This document shows positions 30,244 through 42,005 of a DNA stretch of 64,000 bases, piece by piece (within the stretch, counting starts at the first letter, position 1; each line of letters opens with the position of its first letter). The stretch lies in the NCBI RefSeq assembly GCF_024679095.1, contig NW_026111758.1, positions 262,501 through 326,500 on the forward strand, in the 5' to 3' direction. Source of the stretch: Eriocheir sinensis (lineage: Eukaryota > Arthropoda > Malacostraca > Decapoda > Varunidae). The notes under the pieces are model-generated. The model made no database searches. It had not been told where the DNA came from and was given only the letters and a program-made list of their open reading frames with translations. The position numbers were made by a program, and so were the translations under genes.

Positions 30244-33200
30244 ATCGCTCGGTTCTCTAAAAGTCGCGACCTCGCGACTCACCCGACCTTTAAAAGCAGT
30301 GTACCTACTCATGTTACAGTCGCACAATGTGTACTAGTTAAACGAGGTCCTGTTATTGCATTAAAAAATATATATATATACAAGTCAGAGCCCGCCTAAC
30401 GATACAACATCGGGAAATGCCAATGATAATAAAAATAATCATGGAAGTAACAAGAAATGGGCAAAGTACATACAGGGCGAGGTAAACAGGGCTAGAGTCG
30501 TGGACATGGAAGCTCAGTACTATTCCGAGAAAACAAAATAATAGCTCGAAAAATTATTTACATGATACATCCTAGTAAAATTAAATTGACTAAACTGTCA
30601 TTAGGATACATGGTAATGGAGCTATTTGGAATAGTAAAAATAAAAAGGAACAATCCTTGAAGAAGATCTGCTACACACTGAACCTTCGAGTTACACCTGG
30701 ACACAAAACTGTCGCAGAGAAACGCTCATCCGTTGAGTGACAATTAATTGCCAGTGTCGTTACCCTCGGCACGCCTTCGAGACGGGTGGGGTTTACAACA
30801 ATAGATAAGGTTGTGTGAAAAGAGGTAATGTTATCCGTAGAGTCTCCTATTAATTACAATGTGATAACAAGGACAAGTCTGGAGAACCTTAGAAGCATCG
30901 GCAGTCAGCACCACTAACTCCTAATACTCCGTTTTACAGGTCTACAGTACTATAAAAGAAAATCCTGTCACCAAGTTGTGAAGTCACTGTTATAACAAAT
31001 CTCACAGAAATATATAATTCCAGCATAATTGATTAAAGTAATTCCAGCATTAATAAACATCAAATGACAAAGACAAATTTCCACCTATCCCTCGATCGTA
31101 ACGAACGTGGATGACTGACATCTTTGACGCCAAAAATAATTCCCGTAACGGGTAACAGTGGTATGTCAAGTAAGGGTAAGTAAGACTTGTCTGCTTACTT
31201 CCAAAGCTTACAGATATTCACATGCTGGTTACGATAAAAGTTAGGGACAGCATCTGCTCCAGTTAAGTCTGTCAGTGCAGAGAAAAAGTCTGTTTTAAGC
31301 AGAAGCACATGAGGTTCAAGGATAAATTGTACCTATCCCAATGTTAGTCTACACCCTCGGTTATTACGGCTCCAATTGAATTAAGAAGACTGACTGCCTT
31401 GCATCAACTCAGCAATAAAAGAAAATAGTGGGTTAGAGTGAAAAGTATTACTCAAACACTCCCCTTCTCGCATGAAAAAGATGCAGGCAAAAGCTTAGGA
31501 ACCAAACATAAATTAGTAGATGCGAGGATGCAGGTTATAGTCGTGTGGTGGAAAGATACACAAAGCAGCGTCAGGCTGAACCTCAAGCCGGCGCTAGTCT
31601 TTGTATACGATCACTATGCACCATTCTGTGCAAAAAAAATCGTAAAGCTCAAATTTCCAACCACCAATTTATCTGACTATTTCTGCCTAAACCACGGGTA
31701 AAAGAACACACCAAGGAATTTTTGATTACCGCTGGTGACACCCAAAAAGGTTTAGGTCAGAGGGTCGCGAAGGCCCCCTCCCCGACGAACGTGTCGACGG
31801 CAAACGAAGCTTCAAAAAGGACCCAAAATTATTTTAAATGCCATACAAGTTGGCTGATAAAACCGTGTAGGTTGCCAGTGGGGCTGTAGTCAAGGGATAC
31901 TGCACTCCTTCGAAGAGGAACTTTAAGGACAATCATGTACACAAGGAACTCTAGTAATAATCTAGCATTAGCTACAGAAATGGTTTCTCCATCTGTCTAG
32001 TTTCCCTGTTTAAACACGAGATCAAATCAGTAGATAGCCTATAGGCGTCCACTTGCCTATTAAAAGGCCTGGTTTGCACAGTGTCCACAGCAAAATTTAT
32101 ACCCTTTACGAGGCTGTGTTGCCCATCTTCCCCAAATGTTTCAAGAAAAGTGACCGAAAAGCATCATAATCCTTCATTCCAGTGAACGCTCTCTTGTTGA
32201 TGAGTGCCGTGCTCCATTTCAATGGATTGACCTTCGAGCGGCTGAGATATATTTAATCTCCCGGATTTGACACGAATGAAATGTCCATGACAATCTCACT
32301 TTGAAACAAGAAGTCCCTGGCCGAATAATCTGCCTCCCTTGCTACCCTGCGAAAGGCCTAACTGCTGTTGCTGTTAGTGGGTGATTAGAGGCAGAAGCCA
32401 TTGTGGGATTAGTAAGGTAAGTAAATACCTCTTGGTTGCACATGCAGCGTAGGAGGAGCAAGCACCCTTTGAAGACTGCTACACTTCTTACATGAGAACA
32501 GTTACCGTTATCCTTGACGGCACTGTTCTTTATCTCTACCCACCCCTCATAGTCCTCTGGTCAGGTTTATCTGCCATTAAAAAGAGTTACTAGTAAAATG
32601 AGGAGTAAAATGGTAAAAGAAAAAAAATATTGCTGCAAAAATAAGTAAAGTAATAATCATTCACCGCTAAGTATATGCTCACTCCTCCCCTATGCTTTTA
32701 AAATGCATAATAAAAGAGGAAAAAGAATAATGAGTGAGGCTTAGCAAGACATAACTTCTCCACAGTGCAATAAAACACACAAAAGAAAGGAGAAAAGAAA
32801 ATGAATGATTATACATAAAATGCGTAACCATGTTACTCAAGAAAAATATTAAACATCCACACGCCAGAAAAATCAACAGCTGAAAAATCTAATAGATTAG
32901 ATACGGCCCCACACGCCTAAACACGTGAACATAATAATAGTAATTCACCTGAAATAATGTTACAAGTGGTGTAATTACTGAAACCGTATCAATGAGTGTC
33001 AGCTATAATGTGTTAAAAACCTCGAAGACAGCAACTCGATGCCCCACTACTCAGCACGCTCGCGTCCTTCGCCTCGCCGGTGGCAAGGGCAGGGCTGCAG
33101 GGGTGGCAGGGTCTGCCGTCCCCCGTCTGGTAGCGGTGGTGGGAGAGGCGGCGGGCAGACAATATACGCCCACCAGTCACCCTCAAAGGTCCGAGTTGCC

Positions 33201-33652
33201 TGGCGAAGATAAGTGCGCACCTACGACGAGTTGTGTCGTAGGAAGAAACAAATGCCTGGACACCTCCAAGGAAACTTGGTTGTGTGGAGGTGCGAGGCGG
33301 GGCGCGCGGGCTGTGTGGAGGTGTGAGGCGGGGCGGGATGTGCTCTCGGGTGCGGCTGTGTGCTGACTCGACTCACTGGGGCAGGAAAAGCCGCGCGCTG
33401 ATGTCAGCGTATGCTTGCTGTGTCCGATACCGTTCACTGCCCCCACACACTGTCACTGAAGCTACGTTTGAGAGAGATATAACAATTCGGAGTAGTTCGT
33501 AACCACGCTGCACATCATTTATGTTAATAACTTTTGAGCGTTACTTTTTTAACGTGGTTAACAACGAGGCGGCCACCAGCCACCATGCATTTTATGTTAT
33601 GTTAGATTAGAGATAACACCGATAGAACACTTCGGAGAGGTCCGTAAACCGC
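30244..33652. other. Interior of the direct-repeat unit, no recognisable gene
   Basis: AT-rich, non-repetitive sequence to about 32950, then GC- and CpG-rich sequence at 33040-33420 that resembles a promoter or CpG-rich host exon region. The motif TTCGGAG-n-GT-n-CGTAA-C-n-CGCTG occurs at 33485-33512 and again at 33630-33655, a short duplication just before the right repeat. Confidence 0.35.
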
Positions 33653-34261
33653 TGTTCACCATTTTTGTTAGCGATTTTTAAGTGTTTTTTTGTTGTTTTT
33701 GATTAAGGCGCGAACTGTTATCTCACGTCAGGTCCGGTGTACCGTTGCCTGCTTTCACAAGTTGATTGTAGTAGGTGAGACAACACAATAGCCTTTTAGT
33801 TAAGTGATGTGTGGCCGAGCGGTAGCCGTTATAAGTTCACTTTAGTTCACTTTTGTTCTCTCTCAGGTTGATACAAATACCAAATGTATTTTAACTATAT
33901 TAACAGTTGTACTACATAAGGTTTACAGTTTACGTGAGCGAGATGCACGAAATCAGAGACAGCCACACCGCTGCAGGGCGCGGAGCGGCGGAGCACCGCT
34001 CGCCTGCCCGTCACCCGTCTTCTCTCCTCTTCTCTGCGTTGTTCGCCTGTTTTATTTGCTTGTAGTTCGTCCGGAAGGGTGGGGCTTCCGGTTGATGACT
34101 GTTGATGAAAGTCATCATTTGCTGATCCTAGTGTCAGTTCATCACAGCTTCCCACGGCCAAAAGCACGACGTGTTGTTAGACATCCTGTTGTGCGACACC
34201 GACCGGGTGTCGCCACACGTACAGTCATACATACACATGTACATTATAATATACACATTAC
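33653..34261 (+). repeat. Right ~600-bp direct terminal repeat (LTR-like)
   Basis: Begins TGTTCACC and ends ACACATTAC. The first 50 bases are diverged from the left copy; the remaining 560 are close to identical. Confidence 0.75.
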
Positions 34262-35720
34262 ATAGTCGTCATTCAGTGTCGCCCAAAATGTCAGAAGCTC
34301 TTGTTCAGAAAATTCGACTTTCAACTGAGTATCCTCACAAATTTGAAGAAATTCTACCTTTGCAGCAACATCAGTATCACAGATGGCACTGTCCTTCACT
34401 GAGAAGGGTCTGGAGATCCACGCATCAGTACAGCGGTCATCCAGTCCTGGAAAGTAACTTTCGATGGCGTCATTCACTGCCAGAAGATGAGCCGAGATCT
34501 CCTCACGGAAACTGCATTCAGCTTCTGCCATAGAATCTAGGATAGTTGTCATATGAGGGTAGAAAGTTGTCACTGACCTGAACTCTTTTCACGTAAAGTT
34601 GAATCTTACACTTGAATACTGCCACTTTGTCACGAACATTGCAAGGTTTCCTTGGAGTGAAATATTCAAGGAATTCACTTCAGAGAGAAAATCTGCCAAG
34701 TAGGCAACCTTTGTTACGAAACAGTCATCTTGCATCATTTCGTGAAGATTTTCTTTTGAGGTACGACCTTCTTGCAACAGCATCGTTATTTCTTCTCGAA
34801 GTTGCAGCAAGCGATTCAGAACTTTGCCACGTGAGAGCCAACGTACCTCCGTGTGAAACAGGAAAACAGAGAAGTCAGAGCCCAGTTCTTCACAAAGTAT
34901 TTTAAAAATCCTTGAAGTTGTTGCACTCCCTCAGATGTGCTTCACAATCTTCACAACGTCTGTGAGCACTTCTTGAAGTCCAGGTGGGATAGTCTTCATT
35001 GCCAAAGCATAAAGATGAATCATGCAATGAGTGAAGGAGACATGCGGAGCGACATTCTTCACGCATCATGGAAGGAACCTCATATGCACACAGACCGACA
35101 AGTGCTTCCCAACTCAGCCATGTTTAATAAGGAGAAAGGCTTCTAGGATTTTGAAAATATTTTCCCCACGAGTTGTTGTGGCTATTGGCTCAGAGGACAA
35201 GTACTCATCCTTCATACCTTCCTTGTCAAAGTAGCGAACATAAACAAGTTGGGAACATGAGGCAACATCTGTTGACTCATCCAGTTGCAAGGAATAAACA
35301 GGACTACTCTTCACAGCACTCACCACTTGCAGGAGAATGTCCTCACTCATGTCTGAGATCCTACTTTTGACTGTATCATTCAAAAGGGAAATTGCCCTCA
35401 ACTTGTGTGCCTGCTGTTATACATAAATCACCTTTGATCGTTGTTTCCAAAATGCAAGGCTTAATCAGATTTTCACCAATGGCATGACTCTGTATGAGGC
35501 TTCTTGGTGTGCACGATTTTTAGAGCAATTCTGTATGAAGCCTCCATCGCGCTGCTTTGTTCTGACGAGGGAACTGACCAGTGGAATCGATGCACTGGCC
35601 TTCAGAGCAGCTTCTTTTCGCTTGAAGTAGTCCAAGCTTTTGTCCACCAGTTGGCTATGGTAAGACTCAAAATGAACCATCAGTTTGCTTGGCCTCATAT
35701 TTTCATGATTCAAAATGGTG
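34262..35720 (-). pseudogene. hAT transposase relic (ZBED5/FAM200-like)
   Basis: Read leftward from 35713: HENMRPSKLMVHFESYHSQL (BED-finger end), YFKRKEAALKASASIPLVSS, then SPVYSLQLDESTDVASCSQL with the D-E-S-T-D block of hAT cores, VYVRYFDKEGMKDEYLSSEP, then [20 protein letters not shown] and finally FPGLDDRCTDAWISRPFS and FSEQELLTFWATLNDDY. Frames change at least four times (about 35430, 35110, 34820, 34580). The protein stops at LNDDY where the direct-repeat unit is inserted. Order and motifs match ZBED5-type domesticated relatives, but this copy is not functional. Confidence 0.85.
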
Positions 35721-35940
35721 CTGCGCCTTCACATACATGAAATAAATTATTTTCTCCCAAACCCTCCGCGACCCCTCAAGAAACCCCAAACGACCCCCTA
35801 GGGGGTCACGACCCCCAGGTTAAGAACCGCTGATCTAAACTCTGTGGTCGGTCACCGCCATGCATGGCAGGTCCTTCTCGGGTACTTCCAACAAACCCAC
35901 AAAAAGGAGTTACTGAATGGGAGGGGGCACGTGCCCCCTG

Positions 35941-36581
35941 TCCAATTTCTCCAATCTCTATTGTATCTTGTATAATGCTATTAGGTCCCCACTCTCTCTT
36001 CTGCTCTCCAGTGTTGTCCGTCGCAATTTCTCCAGTCTTTCTTCATAAGTGTGTTCTCTCAGAGCTTCCAGTAGTTTGGTCGCTGCTCTTTGTATTCTTT
36101 CCAACTTTCTAATTTCTTTCTTCAATCTAGGTGACCACACTAACGCTGCATATTCCAGCCTTGGACGTATCATCCATGTTATTAGTTTCTTCACCATTTC
36201 TTCATCTTAATATGTTAATACTGCTTTTAAGTTTCTAAGAAGATTGTATGTTTCAGTTATCCGATTTATACGCTTTCCAAAGGATAACTTGTCTGTTATT
36301 GTCACTCGAGATCTTTTGTTCTGTTTTTTTCATGATTCTTTCATTACTCAGAGAGTAGTTCCCCAATATTCGTCTACTGCTCTTACCAAACTCCATCACG
36401 CTACACTTCTCTGTATTGAATGTCATTTCCCATTTGCGTGACCATTCGCTTATTCTGTCGAGATCTTGGCTTGGGGCTACACAGTCATCTTCATTAGCCA
36501 CCCTCCTCATTAGTTTAGCATCATCAGCAAACATATTCATATAGCTTGTACACCCTTCTGTCATGTCAATTATATATATTG
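35941..36581 (-). pseudogene. CR1-C element, RT middle piece
   Basis: The minus strand reads IDMTEGCTSYMNMFADDAKL (catalytic Asp pair intact), DRISEWSRKWEMTFNTEKCS, then KKLITWMIRPRLEYAALVWS, PRLKKEIRKLERIQRAATKL and RTTLESRRESGDLIALYKIQ followed by a stop. It is split from its upstream part (SGVPQGSVLAPI at 37741-37800) by the Jockey copy and from its 3' end by the hAT nest. Confidence 0.8.
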
Positions 36582-37739
36582 CTATCCTTCTCTCTGTACC
36601 TTTATCTCCAGTTTCCTTTCTGACCGTTCTATTTCTGCCATGGTAGACGGTCACTGTTCTTCCCCTAAATCTATTAACAGTGGTGTCCCACAGGGTTCTG
36701 TCCTATCTCCCACTCTTTTTCTGTTGTTCATTGATGATCTTCTTTCCAAAATGAACTGTCCTATCCATTCCTACGCCGATGATTCCACTCTGCATTACTC
36801 AACTTCTTTTAATAGAAGACCCACCCTTCAGGAACTTAACGACTCAAGGCTGGAGGCTGCAGAACGCTTAGCCTCAGACCTTACTATTATTTCCGATTGG
36901 GGCAAGAAGAACCTGGTGTCCTTCAACGCCTCAAAAACACAGTTTCTCCACCTCTCCACTCGACACAATCTTCCAAACAACTATCCCCTATTCTTTGACA
37001 ACACCCAGCTATCACCTTCCTCAACACTAAACATCCTCGGTCTATCCTTAACTCAAAATCTCAACTGGAAACTTCATATCTCATCTCTTACTAAATCAGC
37101 TTCCTCGAGGCTGGGCGTTCTGTACCATCTCCGCCAGTTCTTCTCCCCTGCACAGTTGCTGTCCATATACAGGGGCCTTGTCCGCCCTCGTATGGAGTAT
37201 GCATCTCAGGGGGGGCTCCACTCACACAGCTCTTCTGGACAGAGTGGAGGCTAAGGCTCTTCGTCTCATCAGCTCTCCTCCTCATACTGATAGTCTTCTA
37301 CCTCTTCAATTCCGCCGCAATGTTGCCTCTCTATCTTCTATCGATATTTCCACGCTGACTGCTCTTCTGAACTTGCTAACTGCATGCCTCCCCCCCTCCC
37401 GCGGCCCCGCTGCACTCGACTTTCTACTCATGCTCATCCCTACACTGTCCAAACCCCTTATGCAAGAGTTAGCCAGCATCTTCACTCTTTCATCCCTCAC
37501 GCTGGTAAACTCTGGAACAATCTTCCTTCATCTGTATTTCCTCCTGCCTACGACTTGAACTCTTTCAAGAGGAGGGTATCAGGACACCTCTCCTCCCGTA
37601 TTTGATCTTCCTTTCGGCCACCTCTTTTTTTTTTTTTTTTTTTTAGGAGCAGCGAGTAGCGGGCTTTTTTTATTATTGTTTTCCTTTTTGTGTGCCCTTG
37701 AGCTGCCTCCTTTGTTGTAAAAAAAAAAAAAAAAAAAAA
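36582..37739 (+). pseudogene. Jockey-like retrotransposon copy, 5'-truncated
   Basis: The frame reads SLCTFISSFLSDRSIS, SGVPQGSVLSPTLFLLFIDD, CPIHSYADDSTLHYS (catalytic YADD intact), ISDWGKKNLVSFNASKTQFL, LNILGLSLTQNLNWKLHISS, YRGLVRPRMEYAS, then after a small deletion near 37207 the thumb, ending KLWNNLPSSVFPPAYDLNSF and SGHLSSRI near 37605. A T-rich run, a 3' UTR with GAGCTGCCTCCTTTGTTGTA, and an A21 tail (37719-37739) follow. It is inserted between the GVPQG and FADD motifs of the CR1-C element. Confidence 0.85.
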
Positions 37740-38215
37740 CAATCGGAGCCAGCACCGATCCTTGGGGGACTCCACTAGTCACTTCCGTCCAGCTTGATTT
37801 ATTGTTTCTGATTACTGTTCTCATTTCTCTCTCCGTTAAAAAGTCTATAATCCAACCCTTATATTTTGCATCATCCTGTAGGTTTCTCCAAATAACTTGT
37901 TTATGTGCTTTTCTGGGGAGTGTGTCTTGCATTGTTACTCCCAAATCTTTTTTCTTCATGTACTACCTACGTTTTCTCCTCCCATCCTGTATGTTTTCCT
38001 CGGTCTTTTTATACTTTTCCCCATATCCATAACATGGCATTTGTTTGCATTGAATTCCATCTCCCATAACTGGCTCCATCTATACACTCTGTCCAGGTCT
38101 TTTTGCAGTTCTTCACATTCTTCCTCCATCTTCACTTTCCTTATTAACTTTGCATCGTCTGCAAAAAAGCTCATATAACTTTTTATACCCTTTGGCATAT
38201 CATTTATATATATTA
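37740..38215 (-). pseudogene. CR1-C element, upstream RT piece joined to a second partial copy
   Basis: At 37740-37900 the minus strand reads WIIDFLTEREMRTVIRNNKS then SGVPQGSVLAPI, the part just before 36581. To its right (37915-38210) the same strand reads MSFFADDAKLIRKVKMEEEC, WEMEFNANKCHVMDMGKSIK, then KKDLGVTMQDTLPRKAHKQ, which belongs downstream of the catalytic motif. Motif order is therefore out of sequence: two partial copies are fused head to tail at about 37910. Confidence 0.7.
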
Positions 38216-38424
38216 TGAACGTTATTAGTGTTTGTGTGTCATTTCAGGTAAAATATAAGTATCAAGTATATAAAGCAAATAGTCATGTCACGTGTTTGTG
38301 GAGGTCATCTTAGGTCCCAAGGGTGAGGTGTGTGTGTCTGTCTGTCTGCAGTGCTTGTTCCAGAGCCTCAAGGGAAGTGCCGGCAGCCTGGAAGGGGTTT
38401 TGGGGCCCCTATTCAGAGTGCCTT

Positions 38425-38425
38425 A

Positions 38426-38467
<42 letters not shown>
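38425..38467. repeat. (GT)n microsatellite
   Basis: A GT run forms the 3' tail of the minus-strand SINE-B. The 200 bases before it (38216-38424) hold no recognised feature. Confidence 0.95.
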
Positions 38468-38470
<3 letters not shown>

Positions 38471-38725
38471 TCACCACGGCCTGATCATGAGTTGGACTGG
38501 CTTTCGCCAGCAGGTACCCTCCCGACGTGAGTAAGTGCTCATTATTGTCGATCTCTGGGTACTGCCAAGACCTCACACACCACACACCCCATCCCTCTTG
38601 CTCAAGGGGGGACAGTAACCACTTCTAGTCAACGGAAAGAATCTGGCCTGAGCGGGGCTCGAACTGCCGCCTGTTTGGCCGTGAAGACTTGCAGTGCAGC
38701 GCTCTACCAATTGAGCTACCGGAGC

Positions 38726-38728
<3 letters not shown>
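38468..38728 (-). mobile_element. SINE-B copy 1, minus strand
   Basis: The complement starts CCGGTAGCTCAATTGGTAGA (A box), has B box GTTCGAGCCCCGC, and ends GGTGAATT followed by CA repeats. It matches the plus-strand copy at 51341-51600 nearly end to end. Confidence 0.85.

Positions 38729-38787
<59 letters not shown>
38729..38787. repeat. (GT)n microsatellite
   Basis: A GT run lies at the head side of SINE-B. The plus-strand copy at 51341 likewise has CA repeats on both sides. Confidence 0.95.
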
Positions 38788-38788
<1 letters not shown>

Positions 38789-38789
38789 C

Positions 38790-41540
38790 CACCTAGTTGT
38801 ATTCACCTAGTTGTGACATACGGGAAAAGAGCTACGCTCGCGCTGTCCCGTCTCCATATCCGCTCCTATCCAACTTTTCCTTAAAATCATGAATGTTTCT
38901 TGCACAAACCACCTCCTCCTCCAGTCCATTCCACAGCTCAATGCTTCTGTTTAGGAAGCTAAACTTTTTCACATCTCGCCTACACGTGGTCGCCCTCAAC
39001 TTCTTTCCATGTCCTCTCGTTTCTCTCTCACTCCACACACACAGGTCCTCCCTGTCCAGATTCTCCACCCAGCTCGCCACCCTGTACACCACTATCAGGT
39101 CTTCTCTTCCTCTTCTTCTCTCCAGGGTTGTGAGCCCCATGCTATTGAGTCTTTCCTCGTAAGTCCGATCCCTAAGTTCCGGTACTATCTCTAATCTCTA
39201 TCCAAGGGCACAATACATTCAAGCTTGAAATCGAGCAAATAGGGTACTGGGATTTATTTCAAGGAGCGTAAGCAACAGAAGCGCCAAAGTCTTCCTCAAA
39301 TTATATATAACATTAGTTAGACCTCATCTTGACTATGCAGTTCAGTTCTGGTCACCTTACTATAGAATGGATATCAAAATGTTAGAATCGGTGAAGAGGA
39401 GGATGACTAAGATGATTCAGGGGTTGAGAAACTTGCCATACGAGGAAAGACTCAAACAGTTAAACTTGCATTCTCTAGAAAGGCGAAGGGTGCGTGGAGA
39501 CATGATCGAGGTTTATAAATGGATGAAGGGCTTTAATAAGGGAGACATTCATAAGGTTTTGTTGGTAAGAGAACCGGGTAGGACACGAAGTAACGGGTTT
39601 AAACTGGATAAATTAAGATTCAACAGGGACATAGGCAAAAATTGGTTGACAAACAGGGTGGTGGATGAGTGAAATAGGCTTAGCAGTCATGTGGTGAGTG
39701 CCAATACAATTGTCACATTCAAAAATAGATTGGATAAATTCATGAACAGCGATTATTAGGTGGGGTTAGATACACGGGAGCTTAGGTTCAGAGGAGCTGC
39801 CTCATACAGGCCTACCGGCCTCTTGTAGACTCCTATGTTCTTATGTTATCTTAGTTGCCATTCTCTGTACTCTTTCCAGCTTTCTTATATTCTTCTTTTC
39901 ATGAGGAGACCAGACCACTGCTGCATACTCCAATCTTGCCTTATCATTGTAACTATTATTTTATTCTTCATCTCGTCGTCCAAATACACAAATGCCGTCC
40001 TTATGTTCCTCAGCAAATTCATAGTTTGTCCCGTTATCCTGTTGATGTGTTTCTCCGGTGACATGTTCTCTGAGATAGTCACTCCCAGATCTTTTTCTTC
40101 CATTCCTCTGCATATTATCTCACTTCCCATCTAATAATCATATTCACATCTTCTACCACTCCTACCAAACACTATTTTTTTACATTTCCCAAGGTTGAAT
40201 TCCATCTGCCATGTACCACTCCACTCCCATATTTTGTCCAGGTCCCTCTGCAATGCCTCACAGTCCTTCACATCATTGATTCGTCTCAATAGCTTTGCAT
40301 CATCTGCAAACAAACTCACATAGCTGGTCACTCCTTCCACCATATCATTTATATAAACAACAAACATTATTGGCGCCAGCACCGAACCTTGTGCGACCCC
40401 ACTCCTCACTGGACACCAGTTGGAAGCCTTGTCCCTAATTATTGTCCTCATTTCCCTGTTAGTTAGGAAGTCCTCCAGCCACTTAATCAGTCCATCACCC
40501 ACTCCACCCCTATTTTTTTTTTCCAAATTAGTCTTCTGTGCAGTACTTTGTCAAATGCCTTTTTCAAATCCAGATACACTCCATCCCCCCAGCCTTCTCT
40601 CTCTTGTATTAAATCTGTCACCCTTGAGTAGTAACATAACAAGTTGGTGACACACGATCTCCCTCCTGAATCCAAACTGGCAATCCGAGATAACTCTCAC
40701 TTTCCAAAAAATCCGACCACCTGTTTTTAACCATCCTCTCACATATCTTCGCAACCACACTAGTGAGTGATACCGGTCTGTAATTTAATGGGTCCTCTCT
40801 CTCTCCTCCTTTATAAATTGGTACTATGTTTGCTCTCTTCCAATCTTGTGGTACCCTTCCTTCACGCAGGGAGGCACTCATTATGGAGTGCAGTTTCTCT
40901 GCAAGTTGCTCACTACATTCTTTCAGGATCCAGCCTGACACTTCATCCGGCCCTGTCGCCTTTCTTACATCCAGCTTGTTCAAGCTTTCCTTGACCTCCT
41001 GCACCGTTAACTGTATCTCCTGCATAACCCTTCCTCTTTCCTGGCCCGGTGGTTGTACGAATTCGTCTTCCTTTGTGAAAACTCTATGAAAGCTGTTGTT
41101 CATCACTTCTGCCATCTCTGCTGGGTCTTCATATGCAGTTCCACCCATTTTCAGTTTATCGATTGTTTCTCTATTCTTTAATTTGCCGTTCACATGTCTA
41201 TGAAATAATTTAGGTTGGTCTTTGCATTTGTCGATTATATCTTTTTCATATTTCCGTTTTTCTTCTCTTCTAATCTTTGTATATTCATTCCTTCCTTGTT
41301 TGAAATTGTTCCATGCGTTGATTCTTCCTCGTCTCCTCCATCCCTTCCAGGCTTCCTCCTTTCTTTTTCTAGCTGCCTCGCATCTTTTGTTAAACCACTT
41401 CTTTTTACCAACATCCTTTTTGGTTACCTCAGGGACATAACTATTATCGGCTTCTTTGTACAGCTTTAAAAACTCCTCCCACTTGTCTTGGGTACTTTTG
41501 GCTTTGTACAGCCCACTCCAATTTGCATTTTCAAAAAAAA
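38790..41540 (-). pseudogene. CR1-A copy 2, 5'-truncated, with an inserted retroposon
   Basis: Homologous to 10745-13975. Read leftward: LKLYKEADNSYVPEV (about 41440, where copy 1 has a stop), KATGPDEVSGWILKECSEQL, NYRPVSLTSVVAKICERMVK, VYLDLKKAFDKVLHRRLIWK, SYVSLFADDAKLLRRINDVK, then RLEYAAVVW-like sequence with frame damage at about 39910, and the tail at 38832-39140. GVPQG is GVAQG here, a change in a conserved RT motif. A frameshift in the T8 run at 40512-40519 and the 656-bp insertion at 39191-39846 further break it. The 5' end stops at about 41540 in an A/TG run. Confidence 0.85.
39191..39846 (+). mobile_element. CR1-B retroposon inserted in CR1-A copy 2
   Basis: The plus strand reads QARNRANRVLGFISRSVSNR-like sequence, RPHLDYAVQFWSPYYRMDIK, MLESVKRRMTKMIQGLRNLP, YEERLKQLNLHSLERRRVRG, then NRDIGKNWLTNRVVDE and a stop where the 58.5-kb copy has Trp. 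It ends CTCCTATGTTCTTATGT. TATCT flanks both sides (39186-39190, 39847-39851). CR1-A copy 1 provides the empty site at about 11140-11150. Confidence 0.85.
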
Positions 41541-41603
41541 AGTGTGTGTGTGTGTTAAGCCCTTCAACCTATAGCCTTTCATCTCTGTAATAGTATTTAT
41601 CTA

Positions 41604-41736
<133 letters not shown>

Positions 41737-42005
41737 AATCAGGGTAGGAAAAGATCACGATTTCCCTTATAATGATAATCTTTTTTATGCTTTTTAATAT
41801 TTGTCCTGTAATAGATTAAATCACATAATTTAAATCAAAGCAACTCTGATATATGTCTGTCTGTTTATGTGTTTACAAATTCCATCATTTAGTAATTATT
41901 TACTTGCATTTCTTGGCTTTTGGAAATGCGTATCATCACTTTGCTTATATCCAGCCATCCATCTTGTTTCTTTCATAACTTACCAAGTCCTTCCTCGCTC
42001 TCCAG

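Larger units (their letters stand above)
29640..34261. mobile_element. Unit with ~600-bp direct terminal repeats and a non-coding interior (LARD-like)
   Basis: Direct repeats of about 604 and 609 bp flank 3.4 kb. ATAGT precedes the left repeat (29635-29639) and follows the right one (34262-34266), a possible 5-bp target duplication. The interior has no gag, protease, RT or integrase that I can see, only short frames (for example 87 codons at 31438). This would fit a large retrotransposon derivative. Against it, the repeats do not end in CA and no primer-binding site or polypurine tract is obvious. A duplicated host segment is the alternative. Confidence 0.5.
29206..35832 (-). mobile_element. 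6.6-kb hAT element
   Basis: The termini CAGTGGTTCTTAACCTTTTT and (complement of the right end) CAGCGGTTCTTAACCTGGGG are hAT/Charlie-like. The flanking octamers ATCTTTAC (29198-29205) and ATCTAAAC (35833-35840) agree at six of eight positions. A broken transposase lies on the minus strand, and a unit with direct terminal repeats is inserted inside it. Confidence 0.85.
29161..35940. mobile_element. Outer hAT-like MITE shell
   Basis: The left end is CAGGGGCATAGCCAGTATTT and the right end, reverse-complemented, is CAGGGGGCACGTGCCCCCTC, the CAGGGGC start common in animal hAT MITEs. Only about 37 and 100 bp of its own sequence remain outside the inner hAT. No clean 8-bp duplication is visible, and a small deletion in the host CR1-like element at the junction is likely. 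Confidence 0.45.

Noticed and set aside
38330..38425. Small exon after CTGTCTGCAG
   Set aside because: No frame fits neighbouring exons and the only donor is the GT microsatellite itself.
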